64,000 nucleotides of DNA from Falsibacillus pallidus (GCF_003350505.1 NZ_QQAY01000001.1:310001-374000); one strand, 5' to 3'. Positions 16,698 to 25,725 are shown, counted from the first letter of the stretch. Made by a program: numbers and translations. The notes: generated by a model from the sequence alone, not told the origin.

Positions 16698-18269
16698 TCA
16701 TGGTTGGTTGACGACCTTCCAATTATGATTCACTGCAGCCTTCACTGTGCCATGTTTGATGAAATACTCAGCCAGGAGTTCAGGCATATCCATCTGAATT
16801 TCTTTTTTCATCTGCTTTCCTTTAAACATTTTATAATCCCCGCCGCCGCCCGCACGGTAATTATTCATTACTACCTCATACTCCGCTTTCATACTTAGTG
16901 GCCTTCCTTGAAAGTGCAATGATTCGATCCTATCCCCTATTGGTTTGGCGGCGTTTATGATATATTCTATCCCTTCCCACATGTCATAGTTATAATGCTG
17001 TGGTTTAGGATAAGAGAATGCAGGGTTTACAGTTATCTCCTCATTTTCAGCAATGGAAAAATAGGAAGCAGATCTTTCCAGTGCATCTTTAATGTCCTGA
17101 CCTTTCAATAATAAGACGATTAATGTATTCGGATAAATATAGTTCGAAACAAGGTCGCGCATGGTCACCTTGCTTGGGAAGCCAAGGGAATCGTTCGAAA
17201 ATAGAGCAGTGCTGGAAATGGGAGCACCCGTTGCTTCCATCTGAACTTTATTGATGAATTCAATGAGGGGATGCTCTTCCATCCTTGCCCTAAAAGGATC
17301 ATGCATCAGCATATTTCCTTTAATCTTTCCAATCTCTTCATCAAGCCATTCCTGCGTCTTTTTTTCATACTCTTCAATGAGTCCGACGACATGACAATCC
17401 GCTTTTTCATTTTGGACATCAAGTATTTCTGGCGTTTTATTAACAACAGACCAGTTTCCACTCTTTTTTTCCAATTCGATTGCGGCTTTACCGAGTTTTT
17501 CTCCATTGCAGCCAGGCTGGATAACAGTCACTCCATTTATCTCCTCTGTCAATTCCCTGTGCTGGTGTCCAGTTAACAAAATATCGATTCCATCTACTTC
17601 CATACAGATCCGATACGCCTGATTTTCACCTGTATAGGTTTCAGTAGGGATGCCATTTACAACACTATTTTCAAATCCGCCATGATAAGAAACAATGAGG
17701 AGATCCGGTGATTCCACTTCATGGATGTAGTCCACCCATCGCTTCGCGGCCAGCAGGGCGTCCTCGAAATACAGCTCTCTTATATGGTCAGGATTTTCCC
17801 AATTCGGGATATAATGCGTTGTCAGTCCAAGCACTGCCGCCTTGATTCCATTGGCAAACCTTTTCGTCATATACGGCTTCCCGAAATAAGTTTCCTTCGT
17901 GGTCCCATGGCATATATTTGCTGACAGCCAAGGGAAATTGGACTCGCTGACCGCTCTATTCAATACAGCCATCCCGTAATTGAATTCATGATTGCCAATC
18001 ACTGCAGCATCATATTCCAAATAATTCAGCAGTTTAATCATCGGATTTTGTTTATTCTTAAGGAATTTCACATAATGATAGGTTAATGGCGTCCCTTGGA
18101 TCAAATCTCCATTATCTATCAATAGTACATTTTCAAATTCTGACTTTAATCTCTTGATGATTGAAGCAATCTTCACCAGTCCCTTTTCTGCATAGGAATT
18201 GTCCGCATATGACAATGGGAGGACGCTTCCATGGATGTCACTTGTTTCAAGAATAATGATTTTTTCCAT
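16698..18269 (-). CDS. Cytoplasmic bifunctional metallophosphatase/5'-nucleotidase family protein
   Basis: 523 residues. The N-terminal calcineurin-like domain has TSDIHG, DNGDLIQGTP, GNHEFNYG and GHQHRE, the metal-binding set of the UshA/5'-nucleotidase family. The C-terminal half is the 5'-nucleotidase substrate domain (NNYRAGGGGDY). No signal peptide, unlike UshA, so it acts inside the cell, perhaps on nucleotides or cyclic nucleotides. AGGAGG lies 12 bases before the ATG, a rather long spacing. Not part of the B. subtilis kinD-mhqR neighbourhood, so an insertion relative to it. Confidence 0.88.
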   Translation of the reverse strand: MEKIIILETSDIHGSVLPLSYADNSYAEKGLVKIASIIKRLKSEFENVLLIDNGDLIQGTPLTYHYVKFLKNKQNPMIKLLNYLEYDAAVIGNHEFNYGMAVLNRAVSESNFPWLSANICHGTTKETYFGKPYMTKRFANGIKAAVLGLTTHYIPNWENPDHIRELYFEDALLAAKRWVDYIHEVESPDLLIVSYHGGFENSVVNGIPTETYTGENQAYRICMEVDGIDILLTGHQHRELTEEINGVTVIQPGCNGEKLGKAAIELEKKSGNWSVVNKTPEILDVQNEKADCHVVGLIEEYEKKTQEWLDEEIGKIKGNMLMHDPFRARMEEHPLIEFINKVQMEATGAPISSTALFSNDSLGFPSKVTMRDLVSNYIYPNTLIVLLLKGQDIKDALERSASYFSIAENEEITVNPAFSYPKPQHYNYDMWEGIEYIINAAKPIGDRIESLHFQGRPLSMKAEYEVVMNNYRAGGGGDYKMFKGKQMKKEIQMDMPELLAEYFIKHGTVKAAVNHNWKVVNQP

Positions 18270-18411
18270 TTAACCAAAAATCCTCCTCAAACAATTCTTT
18301 AAAAATGTTCAGCAAATTCAGATTCTCTTATTATGAGACTATCATATTTTGGTATAATAAGGTTTGGACTATTTGAATATATTTTTTAAGATTTGGAGGA
18401 TTCATGGCTTT

Positions 18412-19914
18412 ATGAAAACCTATCGGAATAAAGTCATTATCTACCTGATGATTGCCATCCTTCCATCCTTGGCAGGAACAGCAGTCTTTGGGCATTATAC
18501 ATACAAAAAACAGTTTAAAAAAGCTGAAGCCCACGCTGAGTGGATTGCAACGATACATCAGCATCAGTTAGGAGGGCTCTTTCATGAAACAAAGATTAGG
18601 CTCGAAACATTATCCATGACATTTTCGGAATCGGCACCTTCAAGGGAATCCCTGAATGTTGTTTTGAATAACCTTCAAGAAAAAGACTCGCGATATGCTG
18701 GATTATATTATGCTGACAGCGATGGGGTGATTAAATATGGTTCAAATAATCATCTCATCAATAAGAGCCTTCGGGGCAACGAAACCTTCACATTGGCCCA
18801 TTTAACTGGGAAAACCAGCATTTCTGATAAAGCAGAAAGCAATAATCAGTCCATGCCCGTTTTTTCAATTATCACTCCAATTGTGAGCGGCGATGATATT
18901 AAAGGATATCTAATCGGACATATCCGTGCAGATTATGTTGTAAATCTTATCAGCATGCTTACACCTGGCGAAACAATCAAATTCATGAATTCCAATCAAG
19001 AGGTAATTCTTAAGGCAGGACCAGCTCTAGAGGAAAGCAGTCAACAATGGGTGAGTGATGAAATTTCAACAGCGCCATGGATCATTTCTGTAGCTGTTAA
19101 TAATGAATTTAAAAATGAAGCTTTCATTTCAACCCTATTCTTCTTTCTCATTTCTGAATTCATCATGCATATCATCTTCCTGCTTTTCAGGAATTACAGA
19201 ATCGGAAAGAGATCCAGACTGGAGAAAATTGAAAACGACGCCCAAAAGCTTGAGCTTGTAGGCACCCTTGCAGCAAGCACTGCCCATGAAATAAGAAATC
19301 CATTAACAGGAATTAAAGGGCTGATTCAGCTGTTAGCTGAGAAATACGATAACTCTCAAGACCAATTTTATTTTTCGATCATAAATAAAGAAGTCTTGCG
19401 GATCAATCAAATTGTAAGTGAGTTCCTTATATTAGGAAAACCCTCTATCCATACGGCTGAGAATTGCGATTTAAGAGATATCCTGCTTGATCTGAATCCT
19501 ATCATCCGTTCAGAAGCGAACCTGAAAACAATAGAATATTACTATGAGATGGAAGTATCGCCTATCGAAGTGTATTGTTCAAAAGATCAAATCAAGCAGG
19601 TGATCATGAATGTCTCCAAGAATGCTTTTGAATCTATGATGGATGGCGGTACGTTGACCATTAAACTCTACATTCAAAATATGACAGGCTATATTGATAT
19701 CATGGACACTGGTTCAGGCATTTCCGATGAGGACCTCCAGAGGATCTTTAATCCGTTTTTCACCTCTAAAGATGGTGGTACGGGACTTGGATTAGCTGTA
19801 TGTAAAAGAATTGTCCAATCTTTCAACGGAAGCATTGAAGTATCCAGTGAATTAGGTAAAGGAACAAAGGTGACAATAGGTTTTCCGATCACAAAAAAGG
19901 AAGTGCGGCTTTAA
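18412..19914 (+). CDS. kinD: Sporulation-type sensor histidine kinase KinD-like
   Basis: 500 residues. TM1 lies near the N-terminus (about 8-28), followed by an extracellular double-Cache/PDC-type sensor domain, then TM2 (about 240-260). The HisKA helix has the phospho-acceptor His292 in AASTAHEIRNPLTG. The HATPase has NVSKNAFE, DTGSGI and GGTGLGLAV. Orthology rests on architecture and position between ykvA and mhqR. KinD feeds phosphate into the Spo0A phosphorelay in B. subtilis. The ATG at 18412 follows GGAGG by 12 bases. A three-codon ORF (18404-18415) overlaps the start. Expressed from an extended -10 TATAAT at 18353-18358. Confidence 0.88.
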   Translation: MKTYRNKVIIYLMIAILPSLAGTAVFGHYTYKKQFKKAEAHAEWIATIHQHQLGGLFHETKIRLETLSMTFSESAPSRESLNVVLNNLQEKDSRYAGLYYADSDGVIKYGSNNHLINKSLRGNETFTLAHLTGKTSISDKAESNNQSMPVFSIITPIVSGDDIKGYLIGHIRADYVVNLISMLTPGETIKFMNSNQEVILKAGPALEESSQQWVSDEISTAPWIISVAVNNEFKNEAFISTLFFFLISEFIMHIIFLLFRNYRIGKRSRLEKIENDAQKLELVGTLAASTAHEIRNPLTGIKGLIQLLAEKYDNSQDQFYFSIINKEVLRINQIVSEFLILGKPSIHTAENCDLRDILLDLNPIIRSEANLKTIEYYYEMEVSPIEVYCSKDQIKQVIMNVSKNAFESMMDGGTLTIKLYIQNMTGYIDIMDTGSGISDEDLQRIFNPFFTSKDGGTGLGLAVCKRIVQSFNGSIEVSSELGKGTKVTIGFPITKKEVRL

Positions 19915-20180
19915 AGAAGGATTTTCTTCTTGAACGCACCGGTTTTATTAATGAAGAATGTCATGGTGAGGAATCTTTTGATTGAATGTTTGGGGTTTTG
20001 TCTTTTTCTCAATGATAAAATATATCGGTTGTATTCATTTAAAAGTGAGTCCAGCTCCTGGCTGCATGCAACCGTTTGCTTTGATGCCAGTCCAAATTCC
20101 AGGCCCAGCTGAATCATTTCGTCCCTTTTCAATTGAATTTGAGCCATATAATGGTTTTTGTTATCTGTCTTTCCGATCAC
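19911..20180 (-). CDS. Spo0E-family aspartyl-phosphate phosphatase
   Basis: 89 residues. An N-terminal helical pair has the Spo0E signature SQELD at 40-44 within SQELDSLLNEYNRY. Spo0E-type proteins dephosphorylate Spo0A~P (others in the family act on different response regulators) and block sporulation. GTG at 20180 has GGAGGG 8 bases upstream. A basic tail of about 35 residues extends beyond the Spo0E core. The stop codon overlaps the kinD stop tail-to-tail (TTAA at 19911-19914). Confidence 0.88.
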   Translation of the reverse strand: MIGKTDNKNHYMAQIQLKRDEMIQLGLEFGLASKQTVACSQELDSLLNEYNRYILSLRKRQNPKHSIKRFLTMTFFINKTGAFKKKILL

Positions 20181-20350
20181 GATTAATACCCTCCAACTAT
20201 ATATTTCGACACTCGAGATTTTGTTTACTTGAGCATTATCCCAATATTATTCAGAAAAGTAAATAGATTCGCAATAATAGACAAAGCTTCTCATCTTTTG
20301 CCATAATACGACAATTTACTCACCCACATCCTTGCACTAAACGACTTTTT

Positions 20351-20376
20351 GTTTAAGAAAATTAATTGGAGGGAAA
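20351..20376 (+). promoter_or_regulatory. Putative SigB promoter of ykvA
   Basis: GTTTAA (20351-20356), 14 bases, GGGAAA (20371-20376): close to the SigB consensus. It lies 26 bases before the gene start. Confidence 0.6.
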
Positions 20377-20401
20377 TTAGTATTAAAAAGGCGGTGAAGC
20401 C

Positions 20402-20815
20402 ATGAAAAGATGGATGCTGGGTAAACTTGCTTTTCGACTATTTAAAACGGACGCGCAGGAACATTTGAAAGATAAGGATAAAACAGTTCAATTAATGACA
20501 AAAGCTGAGAAAAAAGCCCTCAGCAACAAAACGACTCTTTCAAGCGTATGGCATAAATTGCAAATTACTTTTCAGCTCTTAAAATCCTGGGCTAAAGGCG
20601 AATATAAAGATATTCCTTATCGTACGCTCATTACGATTGTCGTCGGTCTTGTCTATTTTGTCTCACCTATTGATGTCGTTCCAGATTTTATAGCAGGACT
20701 GGGGATTGTCGACGATGTCGCTGTTTTAGGTCTCCTTTTTACACAGATCGACCCTGATTTGGCGAAATACATTGAGTGGCGCAAGAATAAAGATACTATC
20801 ATAGATGAAAAATGA
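20402..20815 (+). CDS. ykvA: YkvA family, DUF1232 membrane-associated protein
   Basis: 137 residues. The hydrophobic DUF1232 core, about 80-115, reads LITIVVGLVYFVSPIDVVPD followed by FIAGLGIVDDVAVLG. B. subtilis ykvA sits between mtnD and kinD as here. Function unknown. GGTGA precedes the ATG. A good SigB-type promoter upstream suggests general stress expression. Confidence 0.9.
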   Translation: MKRWMLGKLAFRLFKTDAQEHLKDKDKTVQLMTKAEKKALSNKTTLSSVWHKLQITFQLLKSWAKGEYKDIPYRTLITIVVGLVYFVSPIDVVPDFIAGLGIVDDVAVLGLLFTQIDPDLAKYIEWRKNKDTIIDEK

Positions 20816-20832
20816 TGAAAAATAGAAATTCA

Positions 20833-20866
20833 AACAAGCCCATGGAAATCCCCTGGGCTTGTTTTT
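20833..20866 (+). terminator. Terminator of ykvA
   Basis: AACAAGCCCA and TGGGCTTGTT form a 10-bp stem followed by TTT. Confidence 0.9.
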
Positions 20867-20922
20867 CGCTTAGGAATTTATAAAATTGCTACCTTGTGGA
20901 TAACTTTGAAAGAAGATAATCA

Positions 20923-21040
20923 ACGTCCAGCTCCAGCGCCTAGCCCCTCGAGTCATATGCCGCACCTCTACGGAAATCAGGATTTCCTTCGAGTTTCGTC
21001 TTATGCTGGTCGGGGCTGACTGAGGCGCTTGCACTTTTGT
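20923..21040. repeat. Dyad intergenic repeat of the Bacillaceae CCAGCTCCAGCGCC type
   Basis: About 118 bp beginning GTCCAGCTCCAGCGCC and ending GGCGCTTGCACTTTTG. AGCGCC (20935-20940) pairs with GGCGCT (21024-21029) and AGCCCC pairs with GGGGCT further in, giving a long hairpin. I recall the same left and right ends from dispersed intergenic repeats in other Bacillus-related genomes. One copy is present in this window. It follows mtnD, which has no classical terminator. Confidence 0.65.
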
Positions 21041-21058
21041 TCTTAGCTTTATTCTAAA

Positions 21059-21592
21059 TCAGACATTGACAGAAGTATTTTCATAAATCGGCACCCAGCC
21101 CTCCTGGGTGACAAAAATCCTTACAGCAACAACATTAAGATCATCAGACAATGTAAAATAATGGCGGATATTTTCAGGTACAGAAATTAGATCCCCTGGA
21201 TTTAAATGAACTTCAAAAAAGTCTCCATCCTTTCCTTGAATAACGAATACCCCATGGCCGCTTACGATGAACCGCACCTCATCATCTGTATGATGATGCT
21301 CGCGATTGAAGTTTTCCAAAAGCTGTTCAAGATTGGGAGTGGCTTCAGATAAGGAAATGACATCCTGCGCTTGGTATCCCCTTCTCTCAGAAATATCCTT
21401 GATTTCATCATTAAAAACTGCAAGGATCTCCTCTTTTTCTTGATCACTTAATATAAACTTCTCCTGAAGGGCTGCGGGTAGTTTTGCAATATCCCAATTT
21501 TCATAAATAACGCCTTGCTCTTCCAAGAATTGAACGACTTCTTCCTGATTATCAATTACTTTTCCGCTTCCTTGAATTTTAATAGTTGTCAT
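21059..21592 (-). CDS. mtnD: Acireductone dioxygenase
   Basis: 177-residue cupin. It splits the acireductone of methionine salvage (Fe form gives the keto acid of methionine; the Ni form is off-pathway). Metal ligands are His99, His101, Glu105 (HHHTDDE) and His144 (ENIRHYF). Ribosome site AGGGGG. It is last in the mtnWXBD operon, 12 bases after mtnB, under the SAM-I riboswitch upstream of mtnW. Confidence 0.96.
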   Translation of the reverse strand: MTTIKIQGSGKVIDNQEEVVQFLEEQGVIYENWDIAKLPAALQEKFILSDQEKEEILAVFNDEIKDISERRGYQAQDVISLSEATPNLEQLLENFNREHHHTDDEVRFIVSGHGVFVIQGKDGDFFEVHLNPGDLISVPENIRHYFTLSDDLNVVAVRIFVTQEGWVPIYENTSVNV

Positions 21593-21604
21593 TTATATTT
21601 CCCC

Positions 21605-22252
21605 CTATATAGATAATGTTTGTTTTGGAAATTGAATGGCATTTTTAATTTGTATAAGTGAAAGATGATATTGGAAAATAAATTCACATGCTTCCAGCAA
21701 TTTTTTAGCTTCAAAGCCGTCTTTTCCCCATACGGTGATTCCGTGGTTTCGAATTAATACAGCACCTTTATCCCCATGAATATGTTGTTGAAATTCCTTT
21801 GCAAGCTCAGGAATATGGGCGTGGTTAGGAATGATCGGGATGGTCAAAGCTGCGTTTTCATCCCAGAGTCCGAATGCCTTGATCAATTCCTGGCCCTGAA
21901 AGACGATTACCCCTTCATCCCCATAAATTTCAGAGACCACATTATTAGCAACAGTATGAACATGAAGGCTGCATCCTGCTTCTGTACTTCTATAAATCTC
22001 ACAATGAAGGAGCGTCTCCGCTGAAGGAGTGAGAACGGTATCACCAATGGGTCTTCCTTCAAAATCCACTAAGAGAAAATCCTCAGCAGTTCTTTTTCTT
22101 TTATCTTTTCCACTGGCGGTCACAAGAAAGCCATTGATATTTTTATCAGCTCTAATCGATAGATTTCCGCTCGTACCCATGAACCAATCCCGTGCTGCGA
22201 GTTCATCTTTGATGTCAGCAAGTTCATTCCATTTTTCATTCAAATCAATCAT
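21605..22252 (-). CDS. mtnB: Methylthioribulose-1-phosphate dehydratase
   Basis: 215-residue class II aldolase-like dehydratase of methionine salvage. The zinc site includes His97 and His99 in [10 protein letters not shown]. Start chosen at ATG 22252 (MIDLNEKW), with AAGGAG upstream and a 4-bp ATGA overlap with mtnX. The open frame extends 13 codons further but without support. Confidence 0.95.
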   Translation of the reverse strand: MIDLNEKWNELADIKDELAARDWFMGTSGNLSIRADKNINGFLVTASGKDKRKRTAEDFLLVDFEGRPIGDTVLTPSAETLLHCEIYRSTEAGCSLHVHTVANNVVSEIYGDEGVIVFQGQELIKAFGLWDENAALTIPIIPNHAHIPELAKEFQQHIHGDKGAVLIRNHGITVWGKDGFEAKKLLEACEFIFQYHLSLIQIKNAIQFPKQTLSI

Positions 22253-22911
22253 ACCCCCACTCCTTCCAATTTCGATAAAATCGAAGCACAATCATGGAAT
22301 GTATCAAACGTTTCATGTGGGATGGCAAGCTCTTCGCATTTTTTAGCAAGAAAATCTCTGGCAAGTACAAAGTCTGCAGCATACGCCGCTTTTAAGTCTG
22401 TAATGGAATCTCCAATCACAACCTTGAAATCTCCTTCCGTGCTTAATTGATTTATGATCGTCGGCTTGCAGCATCCGCACTCGCCTGAGCATTCCTCCCC
22501 GCAGGTATACGGCCAATCAATCCGAATTCTTTCACCCTTAAAATCCGCTTGATTGCAATAGATCCCTGAAATCGAATCAAATCGTTTGAGTAATGGATGG
22601 ACGAAGAAATCCATTCCTCCGCTCACAATGTAGAACGGTATATCCCTCTCCCTGCAGAATTGCAGCAATTCCGGGAATCCCGGCCTGATCCGAACACTTT
22701 GCTCCAAATAAGAAATGATGTTCTGTTTTAAATGGGAGGGAAGAAGTGAAAACATTTTCCCTACCCCTTCCTGTATGGATATTTCTTGTGAAAGGACTGC
22801 ATCTTTTAACGCGATCCATTCCTCTGGGGCAAACTCTTTCATAATGGAGATAATATTATCATTTTCAGTCACGGTTCCATCGAAATCACAAAATACAATT
22901 GTCCTTCTCAT
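22249..22911 (-). CDS. mtnX: 2-hydroxy-3-keto-5-methylthiopentenyl-1-phosphate phosphatase
   Basis: 220-residue HAD phosphatase. Motif I DFDGT has catalytic Asp9/Asp11, and motif IV is [10 protein letters not shown]. It also carries a Cys-rich stretch ([12 protein letters not shown]) seen in the MtnX family. Start at ATG 22911 overlaps the mtnW stop (ATGA); a ribosome site GGTGGAG precedes it. Acts after MtnW to yield acireductone. Confidence 0.94.
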   Translation of the reverse strand: MRRTIVFCDFDGTVTENDNIISIMKEFAPEEWIALKDAVLSQEISIQEGVGKMFSLLPSHLKQNIISYLEQSVRIRPGFPELLQFCRERDIPFYIVSGGMDFFVHPLLKRFDSISGIYCNQADFKGERIRIDWPYTCGEECSGECGCCKPTIINQLSTEGDFKVVIGDSITDLKAAYAADFVLARDFLAKKCEELAIPHETFDTFHDCASILSKLEGVGV

Positions 22912-24128
22912 TTGGACTCCACCGGGCTTCCCCATTTTCCTAAAGCTTTAGCCAGTTCCGGACTTGCTGCACAGTCTTCTTCAAGGCTCCTGCCTGCCAG
23001 TACCGCATCAATTGCCTGTCTGAAGGCTTTTCCTCCACCACAAGCACCATCAGGATGTCCGTGAACACCGCCGCCTGCATTTATGATGGAATCTATTCCG
23101 AAATCCTCAATCAAAAGGGGAACAAGACCGGGATGGATTCCGGCTGATGGCACCGGGAAGGTCCGTTTGAATTCATTTTGTTCCAGCAGATCATGTTTGA
23201 TTGAAAGGGCTGATGACTTTTCCAAGGCGACACTTCCATAAGGAGAGGGGAACAGTGAAAAATCAGCTCCGGCGACCCTCAATAATTTACCGAGGAACAA
23301 TGAATGAGAAGCACCGTATATGTTTGAACTTGTAAACGCACCACTGAAGGATGGATGTGCCATTAGAGGCAGGGCAATTTCATCATCCTCCCTTAATTCC
23401 TGGAGGACATCAAGCCCGTAGGTGAAGACATTAAAGAGCAGTGCATCCGCCCCAAGTTCTTTTGCTTTTCTTGCCTTATCCCTCAGTCCTGAAGTCCTGC
23501 CGGTCAAATTCACTGCATAAAGCGTTTTATGCCCCGTTTCCCTATATACTTCTTCGAGAACTTTCTTCCCCTCTGTGACACGTTGTTCGAATGGAGTCAA
23601 AGGATTGTCAAAAAGGATTTCATCGTCTTTGACCAAATCGACTCCTCCTCTTGCCTGCTCCCTCAACTGATGGGATAAAAATGACAGGTCTTTGCCTATT
23701 ACCCCTTTGAAGATACTCATCAATAACGGCCTGTCGTATACATTCAGTACCTCTCTAATCCCTTCGATCCCAAATCGCGGTCCGGGAAAATGCTTCTTTA
23801 ATTCGGTTGAGAAGTCAAGATTGATCAATTTGATTTTTCCATCCAATGACAATTTCCCGAATACAGTGGTCAAAATAGCCGGCAGATCTGCGGAGAAATT
23901 AAGGGCCGGGTAAGCGATGGATATATCTGCTATGACTTCATCCCCGTTCGCGCCCTTATGCTCTTTCACAGAAACGGTCCTTCCTTTATGTTTTTTCAGC
24001 TGTTCCTGCTCAAGTTCGGGAAGGCTGGTCCAAGTGCCGACTGTCAGTCCCAGGGCGATTTCCTCTGCTTTTTTTTCAAACGAGCCAGGACGGCCCAAAA
24101 CTCTGTAAGATGCTATGATTTCAGTCAT
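22908..24128 (-). CDS. mtnW: 2,3-diketo-5-methylthiopentyl-1-phosphate enolase (RuBisCO-like protein)
   Basis: 406 residues, form IV RuBisCO-like enolase of methionine salvage. The motif [10 protein letters not shown] (161-170) carries the carbamylated Lys167 and metal ligands Asp169/Glu170. The C-terminal [10 protein letters not shown] is the phosphate-binding loop. The ATG at 24128 has AAAGGAAGAG upstream and gives the family N-terminus [10 protein letters not shown]. First gene of mtnWXBD behind a SAM-I riboswitch. Confidence 0.96.
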   Translation of the reverse strand: MTEIIASYRVLGRPGSFEKKAEEIALGLTVGTWTSLPELEQEQLKKHKGRTVSVKEHKGANGDEVIADISIAYPALNFSADLPAILTTVFGKLSLDGKIKLINLDFSTELKKHFPGPRFGIEGIREVLNVYDRPLLMSIFKGVIGKDLSFLSHQLREQARGGVDLVKDDEILFDNPLTPFEQRVTEGKKVLEEVYRETGHKTLYAVNLTGRTSGLRDKARKAKELGADALLFNVFTYGLDVLQELREDDEIALPLMAHPSFSGAFTSSNIYGASHSLFLGKLLRVAGADFSLFPSPYGSVALEKSSALSIKHDLLEQNEFKRTFPVPSAGIHPGLVPLLIEDFGIDSIINAGGGVHGHPDGACGGGKAFRQAIDAVLAGRSLEEDCAASPELAKALGKWGSPVESK

Positions 24129-24188
24129 TTCACTCTTCCTTTCGCTGTTTTTCAGTAGCTGTCTGTAGTTGAATCCATTCCTGAACAG

Positions 24189-24216
24189 CAAAAAACCTCT
24201 CCGATAAGAAGAGGTT
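24189..24216 (-). terminator. Riboswitch terminator of mtnWXBD
   Basis: On the minus strand AACCTCT..AGAGGTT is followed by TTTT. It is the off-state hairpin of the SAM-I expression platform. Confidence 0.9.
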
Positions 24217-24231
24217 AGAAATTAACATCTT

Positions 24232-24346
24232 CTTATCTCTCAGCCTATAGCTGCAAGAATTAGCACCGTGCCTGAAGGAAGACAGATATCCTCCAGGTCG
24301 GTTGCCGGGCTTCATCGGGCTCGTCCCTCCGCCTGCTCTTGATAAG
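24232..24346 (-). promoter_or_regulatory. SAM-I (S-box) riboswitch aptamer upstream of mtnW
   Basis: The minus strand carries the S-box core: CTTATCAAGAG (P1 5' side), ATGAAGCCCGGCAACC, CACGGTGCTAATTC and the closing GAGAGATAAG. Together with the terminator and promoter it fills the 295 bases between mtnE and mtnW. High S-adenosylmethionine should end transcription before mtnWXBD. Confidence 0.96.
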
Positions 24347-24398
24347 AAAAACATTCATTTAATTGTTTGATTATTAAAAAATATTAAAATCATTTGTG

Positions 24399-24427
24399 AT
24401 TATGACAGGGAAATCTTTTCCTGTCAA
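24399..24427 (-). promoter_or_regulatory. SigA-type promoter of mtnWXBD
   Basis: TTGACA (24422-24427), 17 bases, CATAAT (24399-24404) on the minus strand. The -35 overlaps the mtnE stop codon. TGACAGG/CCTGTCA (24403-24409, 24420-24426) forms a dyad over the promoter. Confidence 0.8.
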
Positions 24428-25608
24428 TCTTTTTTTATAAATAAACCTACTTTTTTTATTCTTTCTGCTGCTTCCTTAAGTCTTTCTTCACTGGTCAAAA
24501 GCCCAGCGCGGACATAGCCTTCACCCCATTTTCCGAAACCTATTCCAGGAGCTACTGCCACTTTTGCTTCTGTGAGAAGAAGGTCGGAAAACTCTTCTGA
24601 AGTGTATCCTTCAGGGACTTTCAGCCAGGCAAAAAAAGAACCTTTAGGAACTGCTGCATCCCATCCAATTCCTTTCAATCCCTGAACGAAAGCATCCCTT
24701 CTGCTTTCGTACATCTCCACCATTTGTTCCACACACTCCTGCGAATCGAGCAGTGCAGATGCTGCAGCTTCCTGCACTGCACCAAATAAGCTTACATAAA
24801 GATGATCCTGCAATAAATTGATGGACTCAATCACATCACTATTTCCTACTGCAAAACCTACTCTCCATCCTGCCATATTATAAGTTTTAGAAAGGGTATA
24901 AATTTCAATGCCAACATCTTTGGCTCCTTCTGCCTGCAGGAAACTTACTGGTTTTTCACCATCAAAACCTATGGCGCCATAAGCAAAATCATGTACAACG
25001 CATATATCATTTTTTTCTGCAAATCGAACAGTTTCTTCAAAGAAATCTAAATCTGCCACCGCTCCGGTAGGGTTATTAGGATAATTCAAAAACATCAATT
25101 TTGCTTCTTTTGCTGTGCTTTCAGGAATTTCCGAGAAGTCCGGAAGAAAGCCGTTCTCTTCTTTCAGCGGCATCGCTGCCATATGAGCGCGAGCCATGGC
25201 AGCCCCTGACCAGTAGTCCGGATACCCTGGATCAGGAACAAGCAATGTGTCGCCCGGGTCCAAAATGCACACTGGAATCTCTACGAGCCCAGCTTTTCCG
25301 CCAAATAAAACTGCTACCTCTTTTTCTGGATCTAACTCAACTCCATACTCCCTTTTGTAAAACGCAGCTGCAGCTTCTTTTAAGTAACTATTCCCGCGGA
25401 AAGGCGAATATTTATGGTTCAATGGATTCTCTGATGCTTCCTTCAATTTAGCCACGATATGGTCAGGTGTAGGCTGATCGGGATTCCCCTGTCCTAAGTT
25501 AATGATGTCATGGCCTTCTGCCGCTGATTTCCCGACTTTTTCCACGAGCGAAGCAAAAAATTGCTTTGGGAGAGACTTCAATAATTGAGACTGCTTGAAT
25601 TCTTTCAA
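24424..25608 (-). CDS. mtnE: Methionine-salvage aminotransferase MtnE
   Basis: 394-residue fold-type I PLP aminotransferase that converts 2-oxo-4-methylthiobutyrate to methionine. The PLP lysine lies in SKTYNMAGWRVGF. Two possible starts: GTG 25617 abuts the ribosome site, while TTG 25608 sits 6-9 bases after GAGGGTGA, so TTG is preferred (MKEFKQSQLLK). Divergent from mtnU with overlapping promoters; no SAM riboswitch seen upstream of this gene. Confidence 0.92.
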   Translation of the reverse strand: MKEFKQSQLLKSLPKQFFASLVEKVGKSAAEGHDIINLGQGNPDQPTPDHIVAKLKEASENPLNHKYSPFRGNSYLKEAAAAFYKREYGVELDPEKEVAVLFGGKAGLVEIPVCILDPGDTLLVPDPGYPDYWSGAAMARAHMAAMPLKEENGFLPDFSEIPESTAKEAKLMFLNYPNNPTGAVADLDFFEETVRFAEKNDICVVHDFAYGAIGFDGEKPVSFLQAEGAKDVGIEIYTLSKTYNMAGWRVGFAVGNSDVIESINLLQDHLYVSLFGAVQEAAASALLDSQECVEQMVEMYESRRDAFVQGLKGIGWDAAVPKGSFFAWLKVPEGYTSEEFSDLLLTEAKVAVAPGIGFGKWGEGYVRAGLLTSEERLKEAAERIKKVGLFIKKD

Positions 25609-25640
25609 ACGTTTCACCCTCTATTTATGAAAATTTCGAC

Positions 25641-25669
25641 TTTAAAAATCTAGTCACAAATGATATAAC
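25641..25669 (+). promoter_or_regulatory. Candidate mtnU promoter
   Basis: TTTAAA (25641-25646), 17 bases, TATAAC (25664-25669). It overlaps the divergent mtnE promoter. Confidence 0.5.
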
Positions 25670-25688
25670 GGAAAAAGCAGCTTGTAAA
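25660..25688 (-). promoter_or_regulatory. Candidate mtnE promoter
   Basis: On the minus strand TTTACA (25683-25688), 17 bases, TATCAT (25660-25665). Its -10 lies within the mtnU -10 region, face to face. Confidence 0.65.
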
Positions 25689-25725
25689 GAAAAAATTTTC
25701 AAACTATTCATAAAGGGGAAATATC

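Noticed and set aside
24403-24426. TGACAGG/CCTGTCA as an mtnE terminator
   Set aside because: No U-run follows on the minus strand and it coincides with the mtnW promoter.
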